Below are positions 36,064-44,467 of a stretch of 64,000 bases of DNA, in pieces. Every line of letters starts with the position of its first letter. The stretch's first letter is position 1. A model generated the notes under the pieces. That model worked only from the letters and a program-made list of their open reading frames with translations, ran no database searches and was not told the DNA's origin. The stretch comes from Spirochaetales bacterium (lineage in GTDB: Bacteria; Spirochaetota; Spirochaetia; SZUA-6; JAFGRV01). The position numbers and the translations under genes were made by a program. The stretch covers positions 17,481 to 81,480 of the forward strand of contig JAFGHO010000029.1 of NCBI GenBank assembly GCA_016930085.1, written 5' to 3'.

Positions 36064-36753
36064 ATGTTAAATACGGTACAATTTATGCGTTTTACCGATA
36101 CCCATTTCATTATTGCATACCGTCTTCTCTGCGAACCCGACAGGCAATGGAAAACGGGAGATTTTGCGGACTGCCACAGGCCTTCCGTCGTTTCTTTTTT
36201 CAATTATCTCATCGGGCAGGGAGTCCTCGAGAGGAAAAGCCCGCGCGGCCGGAACAGTATTTCGAAACTCGTCAATCCTCAGCAGCTTCTCGGCATGTGC
36301 GTCGAAAACTTCAGAAATAACGAAGAGAAAGCGATCGGCTTCGTATCGAAACGCCCGGATACCGAACTCGTCAACGACCTCATCGGCCGCGGAATCGAAT
36401 TCTATCCCGGAAGATTTTCAGGCATACGCGGAGAACTGATCCAGGCGACGGTGACGGGGTTATCCCTCCTCATCCCGGACCGGAGGATTTTTTACGGTGA
36501 ACGCCTCGCCGAATTTCAAATGGATTTTAAATTATTGAAGGTCGGGTTCGGGGGAAACATCACCGTCATCCTGCCGCGTTACAAATTATTCCTGAGGAAA
36601 TACGCGGCCGGACGGAACGGTGTCATGCTGCCGTCGGATTTTTATACATATCTCTTTCTGTCCGTCACGGATACGGTCATCGCGGAACCGCAAAAAGCGT
36701 ATTTCGAAAAACAATTGGGAGGAGTCGATGGCAACTTTCTTGCATGGCGATGA
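36064..36753 (+). CDS. Winged-helix AbiEi-like regulator/antitoxin (putative)
   Basis: Protein of about 229 residues. The first 90 residues look like a winged helix with recognition segment HRPSVVSFFNYLIGQGVLERK and a basic stretch KSPRGRNS. The remainder is alpha/beta, with LPRYKLFLRKYAAGRNGVML. It overlaps the following nucleotidyltransferase gene by 26 bases, the arrangement of AbiE-type antitoxin/toxin pairs where the first gene is a DNA-binding autoregulator. I assign it mainly on that context. A perfect TATAAT at 36055-36060 suggests transcription from about 36067, in which case ATG 36085 (MRFTDTH) would be the start rather than 36064. Confidence 0.5.
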   Translation: MLNTVQFMRFTDTHFIIAYRLLCEPDRQWKTGDFADCHRPSVVSFFNYLIGQGVLERKSPRGRNSISKLVNPQQLLGMCVENFRNNEEKAIGFVSKRPDTELVNDLIGRGIEFYPGRFSGIRGELIQATVTGLSLLIPDRRIFYGERLAEFQMDFKLLKVGFGGNITVILPRYKLFLRKYAAGRNGVMLPSDFYTYLFLSVTDTVIAEPQKAYFEKQLGGVDGNFLAWR

Positions 36754-37582
36754 ACAGGAAAAAAGATTCCTGAACGTGTTAAAAGATCTGGAACAATACA
36801 GGGAAACGATCGTCCTCATCGGCGGCTGGCTTCCTTTCATCTATATCAATTACCTCTGGAAACTGAAAGAGGACGTCTTTGTCGTCAAAACAGTCGATAT
36901 CGATTTCGCCCTGCACGAACGATACAAGCCTTTTTCCCCCCTTATTCTGGACAAACTGATGAAATCCGGCGATTACATGACCGAACCGGTGTACGAGGGT
37001 GAAGCGGCACCATTCGACATCTGGGCGTTATACGGCGATGGAAACGAGAAAAAGATGAGACTCGATTTCCTGAGTCACGAGTTCGCCGACCCCGCCCTTT
37101 TTCAGAAAAAAATCCTCGGCGCCGGGGTCAATCTGATACCGCTTGAAACCGTCGAGTTTATGTTAAAAGAATCGCACCGGCAGGAAGTGGCGATTCCGGC
37201 CGGGAAAACCGGCATACGATACAATATACTCAAACCTTCGGCCTACTTTTTTGTAAAGGGAATATCCTTTGCCAACAGAAGCACGAATGAAAGCGATTAC
37301 AAATATATCAAGGATATGTGGAGTCTTTATTTCGTCCTCGACACGATTCCATTGCGGGAAAAAAAGACATTCCTTTCGGAACTCACCGAATATAAAAAGG
37401 AAGAAAAGGAATACTATGACTATTTTATCGCCAACATACGGGAATATTTCACCGGAAACGAACCGAAGGGGCTTGACGATCTGACCGGTTTTCTCAAGAC
37501 GGTCTTCCCGGAACAGGTCGTCAAAAAGCGCATCGTGAAGATGTTCGGCGAACTCCATGGTTATCTCGAGGGCGATCGATAA
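36728..37582 (+). CDS. Nucleotidyltransferase-fold protein (AbiEii-like toxin candidate)
   Basis: Protein of 284 residues from ATG 36728, which has GGGAGGAG 5 bases upstream. The nucleotidyltransferase signature is visible as an Ile-Gly-Gly strand-turn (VLIGGWLPF), then Asp-Ile-Asp in TVDIDFAL and a third acidic strand RLDFLSHEF. This is the arrangement of AbiEii and related MNT-fold proteins, which transfer nucleotides to RNA or protein. The C-terminal half is helical and charged. It overlaps the winged-helix gene and adjoins restriction-modification remnants, so a defence or toxin-antitoxin role is plausible but unproved. Confidence 0.6.
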   Translation: MATFLHGDEQEKRFLNVLKDLEQYRETIVLIGGWLPFIYINYLWKLKEDVFVVKTVDIDFALHERYKPFSPLILDKLMKSGDYMTEPVYEGEAAPFDIWALYGDGNEKKMRLDFLSHEFADPALFQKKILGAGVNLIPLETVEFMLKESHRQEVAIPAGKTGIRYNILKPSAYFFVKGISFANRSTNESDYKYIKDMWSLYFVLDTIPLREKKTFLSELTEYKKEEKEYYDYFIANIREYFTGNEPKGLDDLTGFLKTVFPEQVVKKRIVKMFGELHGYLEGDR

Positions 37583-37758
37583 AAACACAAAAATCATTAC
37601 CCCATCCCTGTTGAAACAAGACAGGTAATTTTCTGTCGACTGATAAAAAACCTCCCGTTGTATATTTTCGTAAAATTTTTCGAAGTACAAAATCAGGTTT
37701 TTCCTTTTCAATGAAAAAACAGGAGACATTACCGGAGTCAAGACCGATCTGATAGAAT

Positions 37759-37874
37759 CAAAAGCTAAAATAATGATCGACGGGAAGTGAGGAATACCGT
37801 GCACTCCGGTTGTCCGAAAGGGCATCATAGAACGCTATCTCATCCTCATTCAGACCAAGTTTGTCAAACGTTTC
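37759..37874 (-). pseudogene. Remnant of type I restriction subunit HsdR (C-terminal fragment)
   Basis: In one minus-strand frame the segment reads ETFDKLGLNEDEIAFYDAL followed by SDNRSA and then unrelated residues to a TGA at 37759. LGLxxxExAFYDAL is a hallmark of the C-terminal part of type I restriction HsdR proteins. A TAG closes the frame just upstream (about 37875). Only about 25 residues are homologous. It lies on the same strand and in the right order relative to the hsdM fragment at 38990-39091. Confidence 0.6.
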
Positions 37875-37919
37875 CTATATTCGAGTGATATTTCTATTTC
37901 CCAAGTGCCGACTTTCCAA

Positions 37920-38231
37920 TCACTCATTATTGTACTTTTTCATCAGTAATTCAATCTCTGCCCAAACTGATACGAGTAATGCAGCAAACATATTGCTTGA
38001 TATATCTAATGCAATGGAATAACCTTCACCCAAGAACTCATAATCTCTTGGATCAGTATTCTCAGAAAGCTGATTAAGTTGATTGACTTCCTTTTTAAAA
38101 CCTTCATCAATACTTTGCAGCAATTCATTCCATTCTGAATCAATAAAATTATCTTCATTTGACAGCATAATTGTATTTAAATATCGTATAAAATAGATTT
38201 TATCAAGACTTTGACTTGGTTGATTCTTCAT
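37920..38231 (-). CDS. Hypothetical protein, possibly truncated
   Basis: One hundred and three residues, acidic and AT-rich in codon use compared with its neighbours. The C-terminal part (SNMFAALLVSVWAEIELLMKKY) looks like the start of a longer helical domain, so the gene may be cut short at 37920. No function can be given. It lies inside the decayed restriction-modification locus. Confidence 0.4.
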   Translation of the reverse strand: MKNQPSQSLDKIYFIRYLNTIMLSNEDNFIDSEWNELLQSIDEGFKKEVNQLNQLSENTDPRDYEFLGEGYSIALDISSNMFAALLVSVWAEIELLMKKYNNE

Positions 38232-38252
38232 AATTTATTACCTTTATACACT

Positions 38253-38985
38253 TTACAATAACCTATCCACAACCTCCCGGTAGCCAGCCTTCTTCCCTCC
38301 AACACGCTTTAAAAGACCTATTTTCTTCAATTTGTCAGTATGATACCGGATACCATCTTCTGAAAGTCCTAATTTATCTGCCATTTCTTTCCGGGTTATC
38401 CTGGGATATCCTTTAATCAAATCAATTACTGTTATTTCTTGTAGGGTTAATCCCTTATCGGTAGTTTTCATAAAGGAAGGACGGTTGAAACCGGTTATGA
38501 ATATTCCGGTCCCTTTTCCAGGATAAGTGGAATACCTCGTCCCCAGGCTTCCACCAATCCAATTCTGCGCAAAAGTTCTGCTATTAAAGGATTCCTTCGC
38601 TTTGAAATATTGCCATTTCTCAATTCTTCTATGGTGAGTCCTTCGTAAAGACCGCCCGGATTTCTAATTTCCACCCGGTCTTTAAATATGGCTATCCGGA
38701 TAAAATCTGGATCACGGTAATCCCTATGACAAAATGCATTAATGATTGCTTCCCGTGTAGCTTCCGAAGATATTTCCGGTACATCTTCCCGTTCTATTCC
38801 TTTAAGCTTCATCCCGATGTTGATATTCTTTAAAACATATTTATGGGCTTCATCTATTAGGTTAAGGATATCTCCCTCAAAATCATGCCTGTCGATTATC
38901 ATGGAACTGGCGGTCCCGCCAAAAACGGCGCAGCGAAGGAGCCTTACTGTTTTTTCCCAAAGAACAAAAAAGCCGCATTATTCCC
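38253..38985 (-). pseudogene. Frameshifted AlbA/ATP-binding (divergent AAA, RecG-related) protein with C-terminal winged helix
   Basis: Three fragments in different frames together match the C-terminal part of the AlbA_2 plus HATPase_c_4 family of putative DNA-binding ATPases often found beside type I restriction genes. From 38985 one frame gives NNAAFLFFGKKQ before a stop. A second frame (to 38495) gives LRCAVFGGTASS, EATREAIINAFCHRDY, IEIRNPGGLYEGLTIEE-like and LVEAWGRGIPLI. A third (38471-38253) gives a winged helix with ITRKEMADKLGLSEDGIRYHTDKL. The N-terminal AlbA domain is missing. Two frame breaks and the loss of the 5' part make it non-functional as a whole, though the winged helix could be made alone. 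Confidence 0.7.
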
Positions 38986-38989
38986 TGAA

Positions 38990-39091
38990 TCATAGCCATG
39001 CAAAATTTTCCTTGATTGTGTTATCAAGGTATTCCGCCGAGGCCCAAAGCTTGTCTTCGAATCCGAGATTCACTCCGCTTGTTTTTACCAT
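38990..39091 (-). pseudogene. Remnant of type I modification subunit HsdM (first 33 codons)
   Basis: Starts with ATG directly after the TAG of the XRE gene and reads ...NLGFEDKLWASAEYL... before a TGA at 38990. LGFExKLWxxA is the N-terminal signature of type I N6-adenine methyltransferases (HsdM). The rest, about 450-500 residues, is gone. GGGGAG upstream shows that this was a real start. Confidence 0.6.
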
Positions 39092-39316
39092 CTATTTCAT
39101 CTCCCCGAGTGTCAGTTTTCCGTTTTCCGTCATCTCTCCGATAAAATCATTAAACTGTTTCATGGCCAGCCTCGAAGGAGACGTCTGCCCGTTTTCCCAC
39201 CGGTTGATCACAGCAAAACTCACCCCGAGTTCGCGGGCTAGGTCTTCCTGGCTGAAATCCAGTTGCTTTCTGATTTCCTTGATTATTATGGAGAAATCTT
39301 TTTTCTTTTTATCCAT
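39092..39316 (-). CDS. XRE-type helix-turn-helix regulator
   Basis: Small regulator of 74 residues (ATG 39316 with GGGAAGAA upstream; an ATG at 39328 is an alternative). The helix-turn-helix is FSQEDLARELGVSFAVINRWENGQTSPSRLAMK, shown here only by its central motif LGVSFAVINRWENG. Such short XRE genes often sit immediately before hsdM and control the restriction-modification operon. Its TAG stop abuts the hsdM remnant ATG. It may be the only intact product of the decayed locus. Confidence 0.85.
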   Translation of the reverse strand: MDKKKKDFSIIIKEIRKQLDFSQEDLARELGVSFAVINRWENGQTSPSRLAMKQFNDFIGEMTENGKLTLGEMK

Positions 39317-39407
39317 ATTTCTTCCCATTAAATAATTTCATTTGTATTATAGCGGATGTTATATCATTTGCAAGCGAAAAAATAAATATTATTTTCCCCA
39401 CCGCCAG

Positions 39408-40334
39408 CTAAAGCGAGGCGTCGAGTCTTTCCCTGACCATTTCAGGATAATGCCCCTTCTGGATATCCAGGAGCGCGTTGATCGAGCTTTCGTATTTCAC
39501 CCGGTAATCGCGGATCGCTTTTTCGAGTTTTGTTTTTAATATGCTTTCCACGAGAGACGGGTCGGTTCCGTCGACGATTAATTCCAGACCCTTTTTGATC
39601 AACTCGTCGTCGACCATCTCCGCGTCGCTTTCGAGTTGAAGAAGGCCTTTCGTGTGGGCTTTCCTGCATAATTCGTAAAAAAACTCTTTTAGTTCCGCGT
39701 TGGTAAACCCACTCGATTTTTTCTTTTTTAATATCCCGACAGGTTCGCTTTTGACAGGGGTCTCTTCTTTACCGGCTTTTTCACTCATAATTTCACCTGC
39801 TTTTACCAGCCTTTTATAAACGCCGAGGATTTTTTCCTTTGATGCTGTAACTGCCATTTCGGGTGTATCCGTCAATGCCGTGATATCGCTTTTCAGCAGA
39901 GTACATGCCCGTCCGGACATATTGACAAATACCTTCTGTTTTACCCCTTCATCCGCATCCAGCAGCGCCATGGCAAGGATCTGAGAATCAACCTGTCTCA
40001 ACAGCCTTTGCATCGCCCTGTTCTTTAATCCTTTGAGCCGATCGAATTCTTCTTTGATGGTTCCACTCATAGTATCCTCCTTATTGATCTGAGTGCAGTA
40101 ATCGGATAATTGCCGCCAGCTTTTGAAACCGTAGTGAAGGGCAATCGCGTATCGGGCGTCGTGCAGTTTTATCGGGGCGTTCAGAAATGCTTTTTTCGGC
40201 AACGATGCGTATCTCCCGATTAACCTGAAGATGCGGAAGGCGGCATAATCGCCGTTCCGAAAGGCTTTCAGTAACTGCTTTGCCTGCTTTTTGAGGTGTT
40301 CGACGGATGGTTTTTCGGGCAGGTTTTCCGGCAT
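39408..40334 (-). CDS. Soluble protein with FliG C-terminal-like domain and MotA cytoplasmic-loop-like segment
   Basis: From ATG 40334 (AGAGGAG upstream) the protein has 308 residues and no membrane helix. Residues 1-80 resemble the LKKQAKQLLKAF / DARYAIALHYGF segment often seen before ankyrin repeats. Residues about 95-185 match the FliG C-terminal domain: NRAMQRLLRQVDS, VNMSGRACTLLKSDI, ILGVYKRLVKAGEI. By alignment to E. coli FliG, Arg281 and Asp289 are kept, whereas Lys264 and Asp288 are not. Residues about 215-275 match the cytoplasmic loop of MotA/PomA: RKAHTKGLLQLE, then KKGLELIVDGTDP. Thus the rotor and stator contact regions lie in one polypeptide. An internal start at 40070 with consensus AAGGAGG would give a 220-residue form lacking the N-terminal segment. 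Function unknown. A longer frame to 40646 is not supported. Confidence 0.7.
   Translation of the reverse strand: MPENLPEKPSVEHLKKQAKQLLKAFRNGDYAAFRIFRLIGRYASLPKKAFLNAPIKLHDARYAIALHYGFKSWRQLSDYCTQINKEDTMSGTIKEEFDRLKGLKNRAMQRLLRQVDSQILAMALLDADEGVKQKVFVNMSGRACTLLKSDITALTDTPEMAVTASKEKILGVYKRLVKAGEIMSEKAGKEETPVKSEPVGILKKKKSSGFTNAELKEFFYELCRKAHTKGLLQLESDAEMVDDELIKKGLELIVDGTDPSLVESILKTKLEKAIRDYRVKYESSINALLDIQKGHYPEMVRERLDASL
40068..40082 (-). promoter_or_regulatory. Internal ribosome binding site and in-frame start
   Basis: On the minus strand AAGGAGG (40082-40076), five bases, then ATG (40070-40068), in frame with the surrounding gene. This is a stronger initiation site than that of the full-length start and precedes exactly the FliG-like domain. 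Confidence 0.65.
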
Positions 40335-40469
40335 CAATACTCCTCTCACTGTTCCCGGTTGTCCGCACCCGCGGGGTGAAAAGAATATATATGCCACAAC
40401 ACATTGAAGCGACAGGCGGGTTCGACCCTTTCCGCAGACACAGAGGGTACCTGCATACCCATTACTATA

Positions 40470-40498
40470 AATATAAAGAAAAATATTGTGCGAATCAA
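40470..40498 (-). promoter_or_regulatory. Promoter of the FliG/MotA-like gene
   Basis: On the minus strand TTGATT (40498-40493), 17-base spacer, TATATT (40475-40470). The start near 40463 gives an unusually long leader of about 130 bases, including a small hairpin GGGTA-N5-g-TACCC. Confidence 0.5.
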
Positions 40499-40539
40499 GT
40501 ATGTATCTATCGAATTCCTCGTAATGAACCGGCACCCCA

Positions 40540-42711
40540 CTACCGCATAACACTCCACAGATTACTGAAATCGTCGGTCCAGAGGACGCGCCGCCGTCCG
40601 GGAGTTTCCAGGTAGTGCTCCGGAATGAAAAAGGGGTTGTCCGCAAGCAGCACCCACCGCGAGTACGCGGCTCCCCGGTCCGGTTTCGGGTAGTTCGTCC
40701 GTAAAAAGGCGCCGGTTCCGAAATGGTCCGCTATCGCAGTGACCACGGGAAGGAGATCGAGGGTCTGGTTGGTGATATGGACCGCGATAACGCCCCCTTT
40801 CTTGAGCCGGTCGAAATAGACGGCGAACGCCTCCATTGTCAAAAGATGCGCCGGAATCGCGTCGCTTGAAAAGGCATCGAGTACGATCACGTCGTACGGG
40901 GGTTCCGTTCCGGCCGAAGCCTCCCGTTCGAGTATGAGCCTGCCGTCGCCCCGGACGATATCGATTGCGGCGCCCCGTTTTTCGGCGTCTTCAAGATAGT
41001 GAAAGTATCTGCCGTCCGACGCGATCGAGATGATATCCGGATTTATCTCGAAAAAGCGGTAGAGGTCGCCGGGCCGCGCGTAGGCGGCGATCGTCCCGAC
41101 GCCCATGCCGACAGCCCCGACCCGAAGGGCCGGCGTGCGGGGATAGCCTGCAAGGACGATACCGGCGCCGCTTTCCTCAGAAAAATAGGCGGTTGGTATG
41201 TTTCTGAGTGCTTCATCGGCGAACTGGAGCCCGTGACTCGTATAACCGTGAACAAGCCGGTAGCCCCGAAGACGGGACTCCCCGGTGGAATAATCCCTGA
41301 CGGAGACGACCCCGAAAAAATTTCTCCGGCACTCGTAGAATATATCCGATCGGTTAAAAATCTGGAATATAAACGCCGCGGCGACGCCGCAGACAAGAAG
41401 AACAAAAAAGGCAAACGTGAGCGGCTTTCCAAGGTTCCCTTTTCCCGATACCGGAATAAAATCCCCGTCCCTGAATGCGAGCGCGATAATCGAAACGAGG
41501 ATCGCGACACTCGTGAGGTGCAGTTCGTAATAATCCGTAAAGACGACCGGCGCCGCCAGTCCCACAACCATACCGCCCGCGGCCCCTCCCGCCGCGATGA
41601 AAAGATAATAGCGGGTAAGCAAACGGTTCGGGGGACGGAGGTTGTAGAGTTCGGCATGGCAGGCCGTACAGCCGGCATAGACGACCGCGGAATAGATGAT
41701 GATCTGCAGGAGAAACGAAAGATCACGCGGATACCGCAGTATAAACGCGATCAGGGTGAACCCTGAAACAAGAACGATAAAGAATACCGACCGGCTGTAA
41801 ACAAAACGCCATCCGGTAAACGCAAGGGCAAAGGTGAGCAGGTAAATGGAAAGGGGCAGCACCCAGAGAAAGGGGCTGCTTGAGACATCCGTACACAACT
41901 GATTCGTGACCGCAAGAAGCAGCATGCAGGAAAGCATGGGGAGAACGACCCACGAAATGTGTTCGAACAATCCCGGTTCTGCCGGGGCCGGTCTCCGCCG
42001 TTCATTTCTTGAGACGCCGCCGGTTCTCTCCCGCCGTACCCTGCTTGCCTGGGAAGCGGCGCTGCCGCCGGGTGCAATACCGGAGTTAACGGAGACGGTT
42101 TCCGCTTTTTTGCGTCCGAGGCTTATCCACGCGGTAAAACCGCATACGATCGCGAAAGCCGTAAAAATGATACTCCAGACGAATGTCTGCGTTCGCAGCG
42201 GAAGCAGCGGTTCGATCATCGCGGGGTATGAAACAAGGGCGAGCAGCGAGCCGATGTTCGATACCGCATAGAGGACATACGGTTCCTGTACCGCATCACG
42301 CCGGCCGTACCAGGATTGAACGAGCGGGCTCGTGGCCGCGAGGGTAAAATAAGGCAGACCGATTGAGGCCGTCAGGATAAGGATAATCGACGGAACCGGG
42401 TCGGTATCCGGTGCGGGCTTCATTGCTTCGGGGGAAACCGCGCGGAACGCGAGGAGAAAGGCGGCGAGCAGAAGCAGCGAGCCGTGAACGATAAATTGAA
42501 CAATCGGTCTGCCCCTCGAGACGATAAGGTGAGCATAAACATAGCCAGCCAGCAGTAAAACCTGAAAGAAGAGCATACATATCGTCCAGACCGCGGGACT
42601 CCCGCCGAACCACGGGAGAATGATTTTACCGATAACGGGTTGAATCTGAAAAGTGAGAAACGCCCCGAGGAACATCGTCAGTATGAAAAACAAGGTGTTT
42701 GTTTTATGCAT
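40540..42711 (-). CDS. Fused membrane/spermidine synthase-like protein
   Basis: Protein of 723 residues. The N-terminal two-thirds is membrane-embedded, with about 12-14 helices from residue 5 to about 460 and a short charged loop near 215-250. The C-terminal 230 residues form a spermidine-synthase-like Rossmann fold: VGAVGMGVGTIAAYARPGD (SAM-type glycine loop), YRFFEINPDIISIA, IVRGDGRLIL and YDVIVLDAFSSDAIPAHLLT. The fold's aminopropyl-acceptor residues cannot be confirmed, so the reaction is unknown. These fusions are widespread and uncharacterised. It stands alone, with a promoter at 42753-42782. Confidence 0.88.
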   Translation of the reverse strand: MHKTNTLFFILTMFLGAFLTFQIQPVIGKIILPWFGGSPAVWTICMLFFQVLLLAGYVYAHLIVSRGRPIVQFIVHGSLLLLAAFLLAFRAVSPEAMKPAPDTDPVPSIILILTASIGLPYFTLAATSPLVQSWYGRRDAVQEPYVLYAVSNIGSLLALVSYPAMIEPLLPLRTQTFVWSIIFTAFAIVCGFTAWISLGRKKAETVSVNSGIAPGGSAASQASRVRRERTGGVSRNERRRPAPAEPGLFEHISWVVLPMLSCMLLLAVTNQLCTDVSSSPFLWVLPLSIYLLTFALAFTGWRFVYSRSVFFIVLVSGFTLIAFILRYPRDLSFLLQIIIYSAVVYAGCTACHAELYNLRPPNRLLTRYYLFIAAGGAAGGMVVGLAAPVVFTDYYELHLTSVAILVSIIALAFRDGDFIPVSGKGNLGKPLTFAFFVLLVCGVAAAFIFQIFNRSDIFYECRRNFFGVVSVRDYSTGESRLRGYRLVHGYTSHGLQFADEALRNIPTAYFSEESGAGIVLAGYPRTPALRVGAVGMGVGTIAAYARPGDLYRFFEINPDIISIASDGRYFHYLEDAEKRGAAIDIVRGDGRLILEREASAGTEPPYDVIVLDAFSSDAIPAHLLTMEAFAVYFDRLKKGGVIAVHITNQTLDLLPVVTAIADHFGTGAFLRTNYPKPDRGAAYSRWVLLADNPFFIPEHYLETPGRRRVLWTDDFSNLWSVMR

Positions 42712-42752
42712 GTATTTATTAATCCTGTCCGCCTGGAATTTTATCTGAGTAA

Positions 42753-42782
42753 AAGATAGAAAAAAAAGACATATCCTGTCAA
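42753..42782 (-). promoter_or_regulatory. Promoter of the fused spermidine-synthase-like gene
   Basis: On the minus strand TTGACA (42782-42777), 18-base spacer, TATCTT (42758-42753). Upstream at 42838-42849 is a perfect 12-bp palindrome CACCAATTGGTG of unknown meaning. Confidence 0.45.
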
Positions 42783-43027
42783 TTTCTAATCAATCAATAT
42801 ACAGGAAAACCGTTGAATTCTCCAATAATTTTCACCTCACCAATTGGTGTGACAATTACGTTCATACAGAGAATGACAACATGGATTGATACAGGTAAAT
42901 GATATCGTACCGGGAAAAAGTTGCTTGTATATTTATCTATATTATTATATAAATGATAGTCACATTTTGATCAGCTTGTAATAATTATTTTGAATATTGC
43001 CGTTCATTAATAAGGAGAATAGTATGA

Positions 43028-43210
43028 TTAAATTGGCTTATAATACAAACGGTTTACGGAATATTCCCCTCGGATTTCAATATTGAAATCACTCTGATAG
43101 ACTTCATAACCATTATGCTCAAGATATGAAGTTAAATAACAGATACCAAGCGAAGGATGATCGATACCCCACAAAGGTGCGATACTCAGAATTATTTTCT
43201 TAAATTTCAT
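43028..43210 (-). pseudogene. N-terminal fragment of a B12-binding radical SAM-type protein
   Basis: Sixty residues resembling the start of cobalamin-binding radical SAM enzymes: KIILSIAPLW, then HPSLGICYLTSYLEHNGYEVYQSDFN, the first strand-helix-strand of the B12-binding fold (the latter motif spans residues 18-43). It stops at YYKPI with no downstream continuation of the fold in any frame, so it is a truncated remnant. AT-rich surroundings fit an acquired and decayed segment. Confidence 0.5.
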
Positions 43211-43522
43211 ATTCAGACAATCTCCTTAACCAATAATAGCAATTAAAATACCTGCTTTAATTTAGGTGTAACATGTAAAATAAAGCCCGGTCCATACAAG
43301 ATGAAAAAAATCCATTCCGGGAATTGTTGAAAGTTGCATCAGTCGATTCCCAGGCATTATATTATCTTTACAATATACTGTTCACTGCCTTACACCCAAC
43401 AGATGGTGATAAAAACCGCTCTCAGTACCAACTCCAGTAGATTATTTTTTCCCGCTTACCCAGACCAATTTTCCATACATACCGATATACTCTGCTGTTT
43501 TTATGTCCGAAATCACCCTGGC
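43211..43522. other. No gene recognised
   Basis: AT-rich spacer between two gene remnants. Short frames occur but have no motifs, and I see no terminator or promoter of note. Confidence 0.4.
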
Positions 43523-44455
43523 TTAACTTATTAATTGATCCGCAATTTCGATTTGTTTTTCTCTTTTCATAGTCTCTGCCAATTTAAGATAGAATTTAAT
43601 GTACAGATCGTCTGTTTCATCATTCGATATACTCTTTTTTTTTAATGCAATTTTCATCGATTCGCGAAATGCTTCATCCAGTACTTCCCGAAGCTTTTTA
43701 TAAAATGAATCGCCCCCTTCCCGTGATCGAGAAGAAGATCCCTTTATATTTTGCGGGATTCTGTATAATGATGGAATATCAGGTGAATAATAAAACCCGC
43801 CACCCGATGCAGAATATCTCAACCAGGTATGCGCATCTTCCGAACACCAATATTCCGGAAACGGGATTTCATACGCAAGATTCGTTTTGACACTTGTACA
43901 GGATGTTAAATTTATATATCCATATCTGGTTGCAATATCTATCCAGACATTTTTTCCTTCAGGTGGTTTTTGCTTATGAGATTCCAGTATCTCAAGGATT
44001 GATTCGGTAATTTTCGATGTCTGAACTTCTTCGGCATTTTCATCGATTACCTTGAATGTCGAATAAATAACATCCGTTTCAGGGTTGCTTATAAACACAT
44101 TTCGTACAGTATGCAGTCTGTCTTTATGTGAAATATCATCGCTGTCATTGAACAACACAATCGGAGACTTGTTATGCCATGCCCATTCGATACCCTTATT
44201 TCTACAGTATCCGGGACCTCGATTTTCGTCGTTGAATATAATCTCGATATTTTCCGAATTTTTGTTTTTAATTTCAATCAGGCTTCTTTTTGAATCCTCA
44301 CATGGAGAACAGTCGTCAATTATTACTATTTTCTATTTATTATCTCTCTGGTTGAAAATACCGGAAAGACATTCATTCAGATATCGCTTGTTTTCTGTAA
44401 TATTCGTGCCATAATGAGGGATAATAAATGTTGCATACTCATTTAACGTGTCCAT
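43523..44455 (-). pseudogene. Family 2 glycosyltransferase interrupted by one in-frame amber codon
   Basis: The 310-codon frame is intact from ATG 44455 (or 44467) except for one TAG at 44335-44333, codon 41. Before it: FIIPHYGTNITENKRYLNECL and GIFNQRDNK. After it: KIVIIDDCSP, DENRGPGYCRNKGIEWAW and VLFNDSDD, the GT-A nucleotide-sugar strand, sugar-binding turn and DxD motif in normal spacing. Where family members have an aromatic residue, usually Trp, before the IIIVDD strand, this gene has TAG. A single G-to-A change would explain it. The protein would be non-functional unless the stop is read through or translation restarts. It would have modified a surface polysaccharide. No partner genes are nearby. 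Confidence 0.7.
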
Positions 44456-44467
44456 AATTACATCCAT

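Noticed and set aside
36620..36727. Longer N-terminus for the nucleotidyltransferase
   Set aside because: The extension lies inside the upstream gene and has unlikely composition, while GGGAGGAG lies directly before ATG 36728.
37883..37925. GAGTGAT/ATCACTC inverted repeat around the end of the 103-residue gene
   Set aside because: Only 7 bp with a 29-bp spacer and no repeat elsewhere, so chance is likely.
39408..40646. A 412-residue form of the FliG/MotA-like protein starting at 40646
   Set aside because: The first 104 residues overlap the end of the neighbouring gene and the promoter region, have no ribosome binding site and look non-coding. AGAGGAG before ATG 40334 marks the better start.
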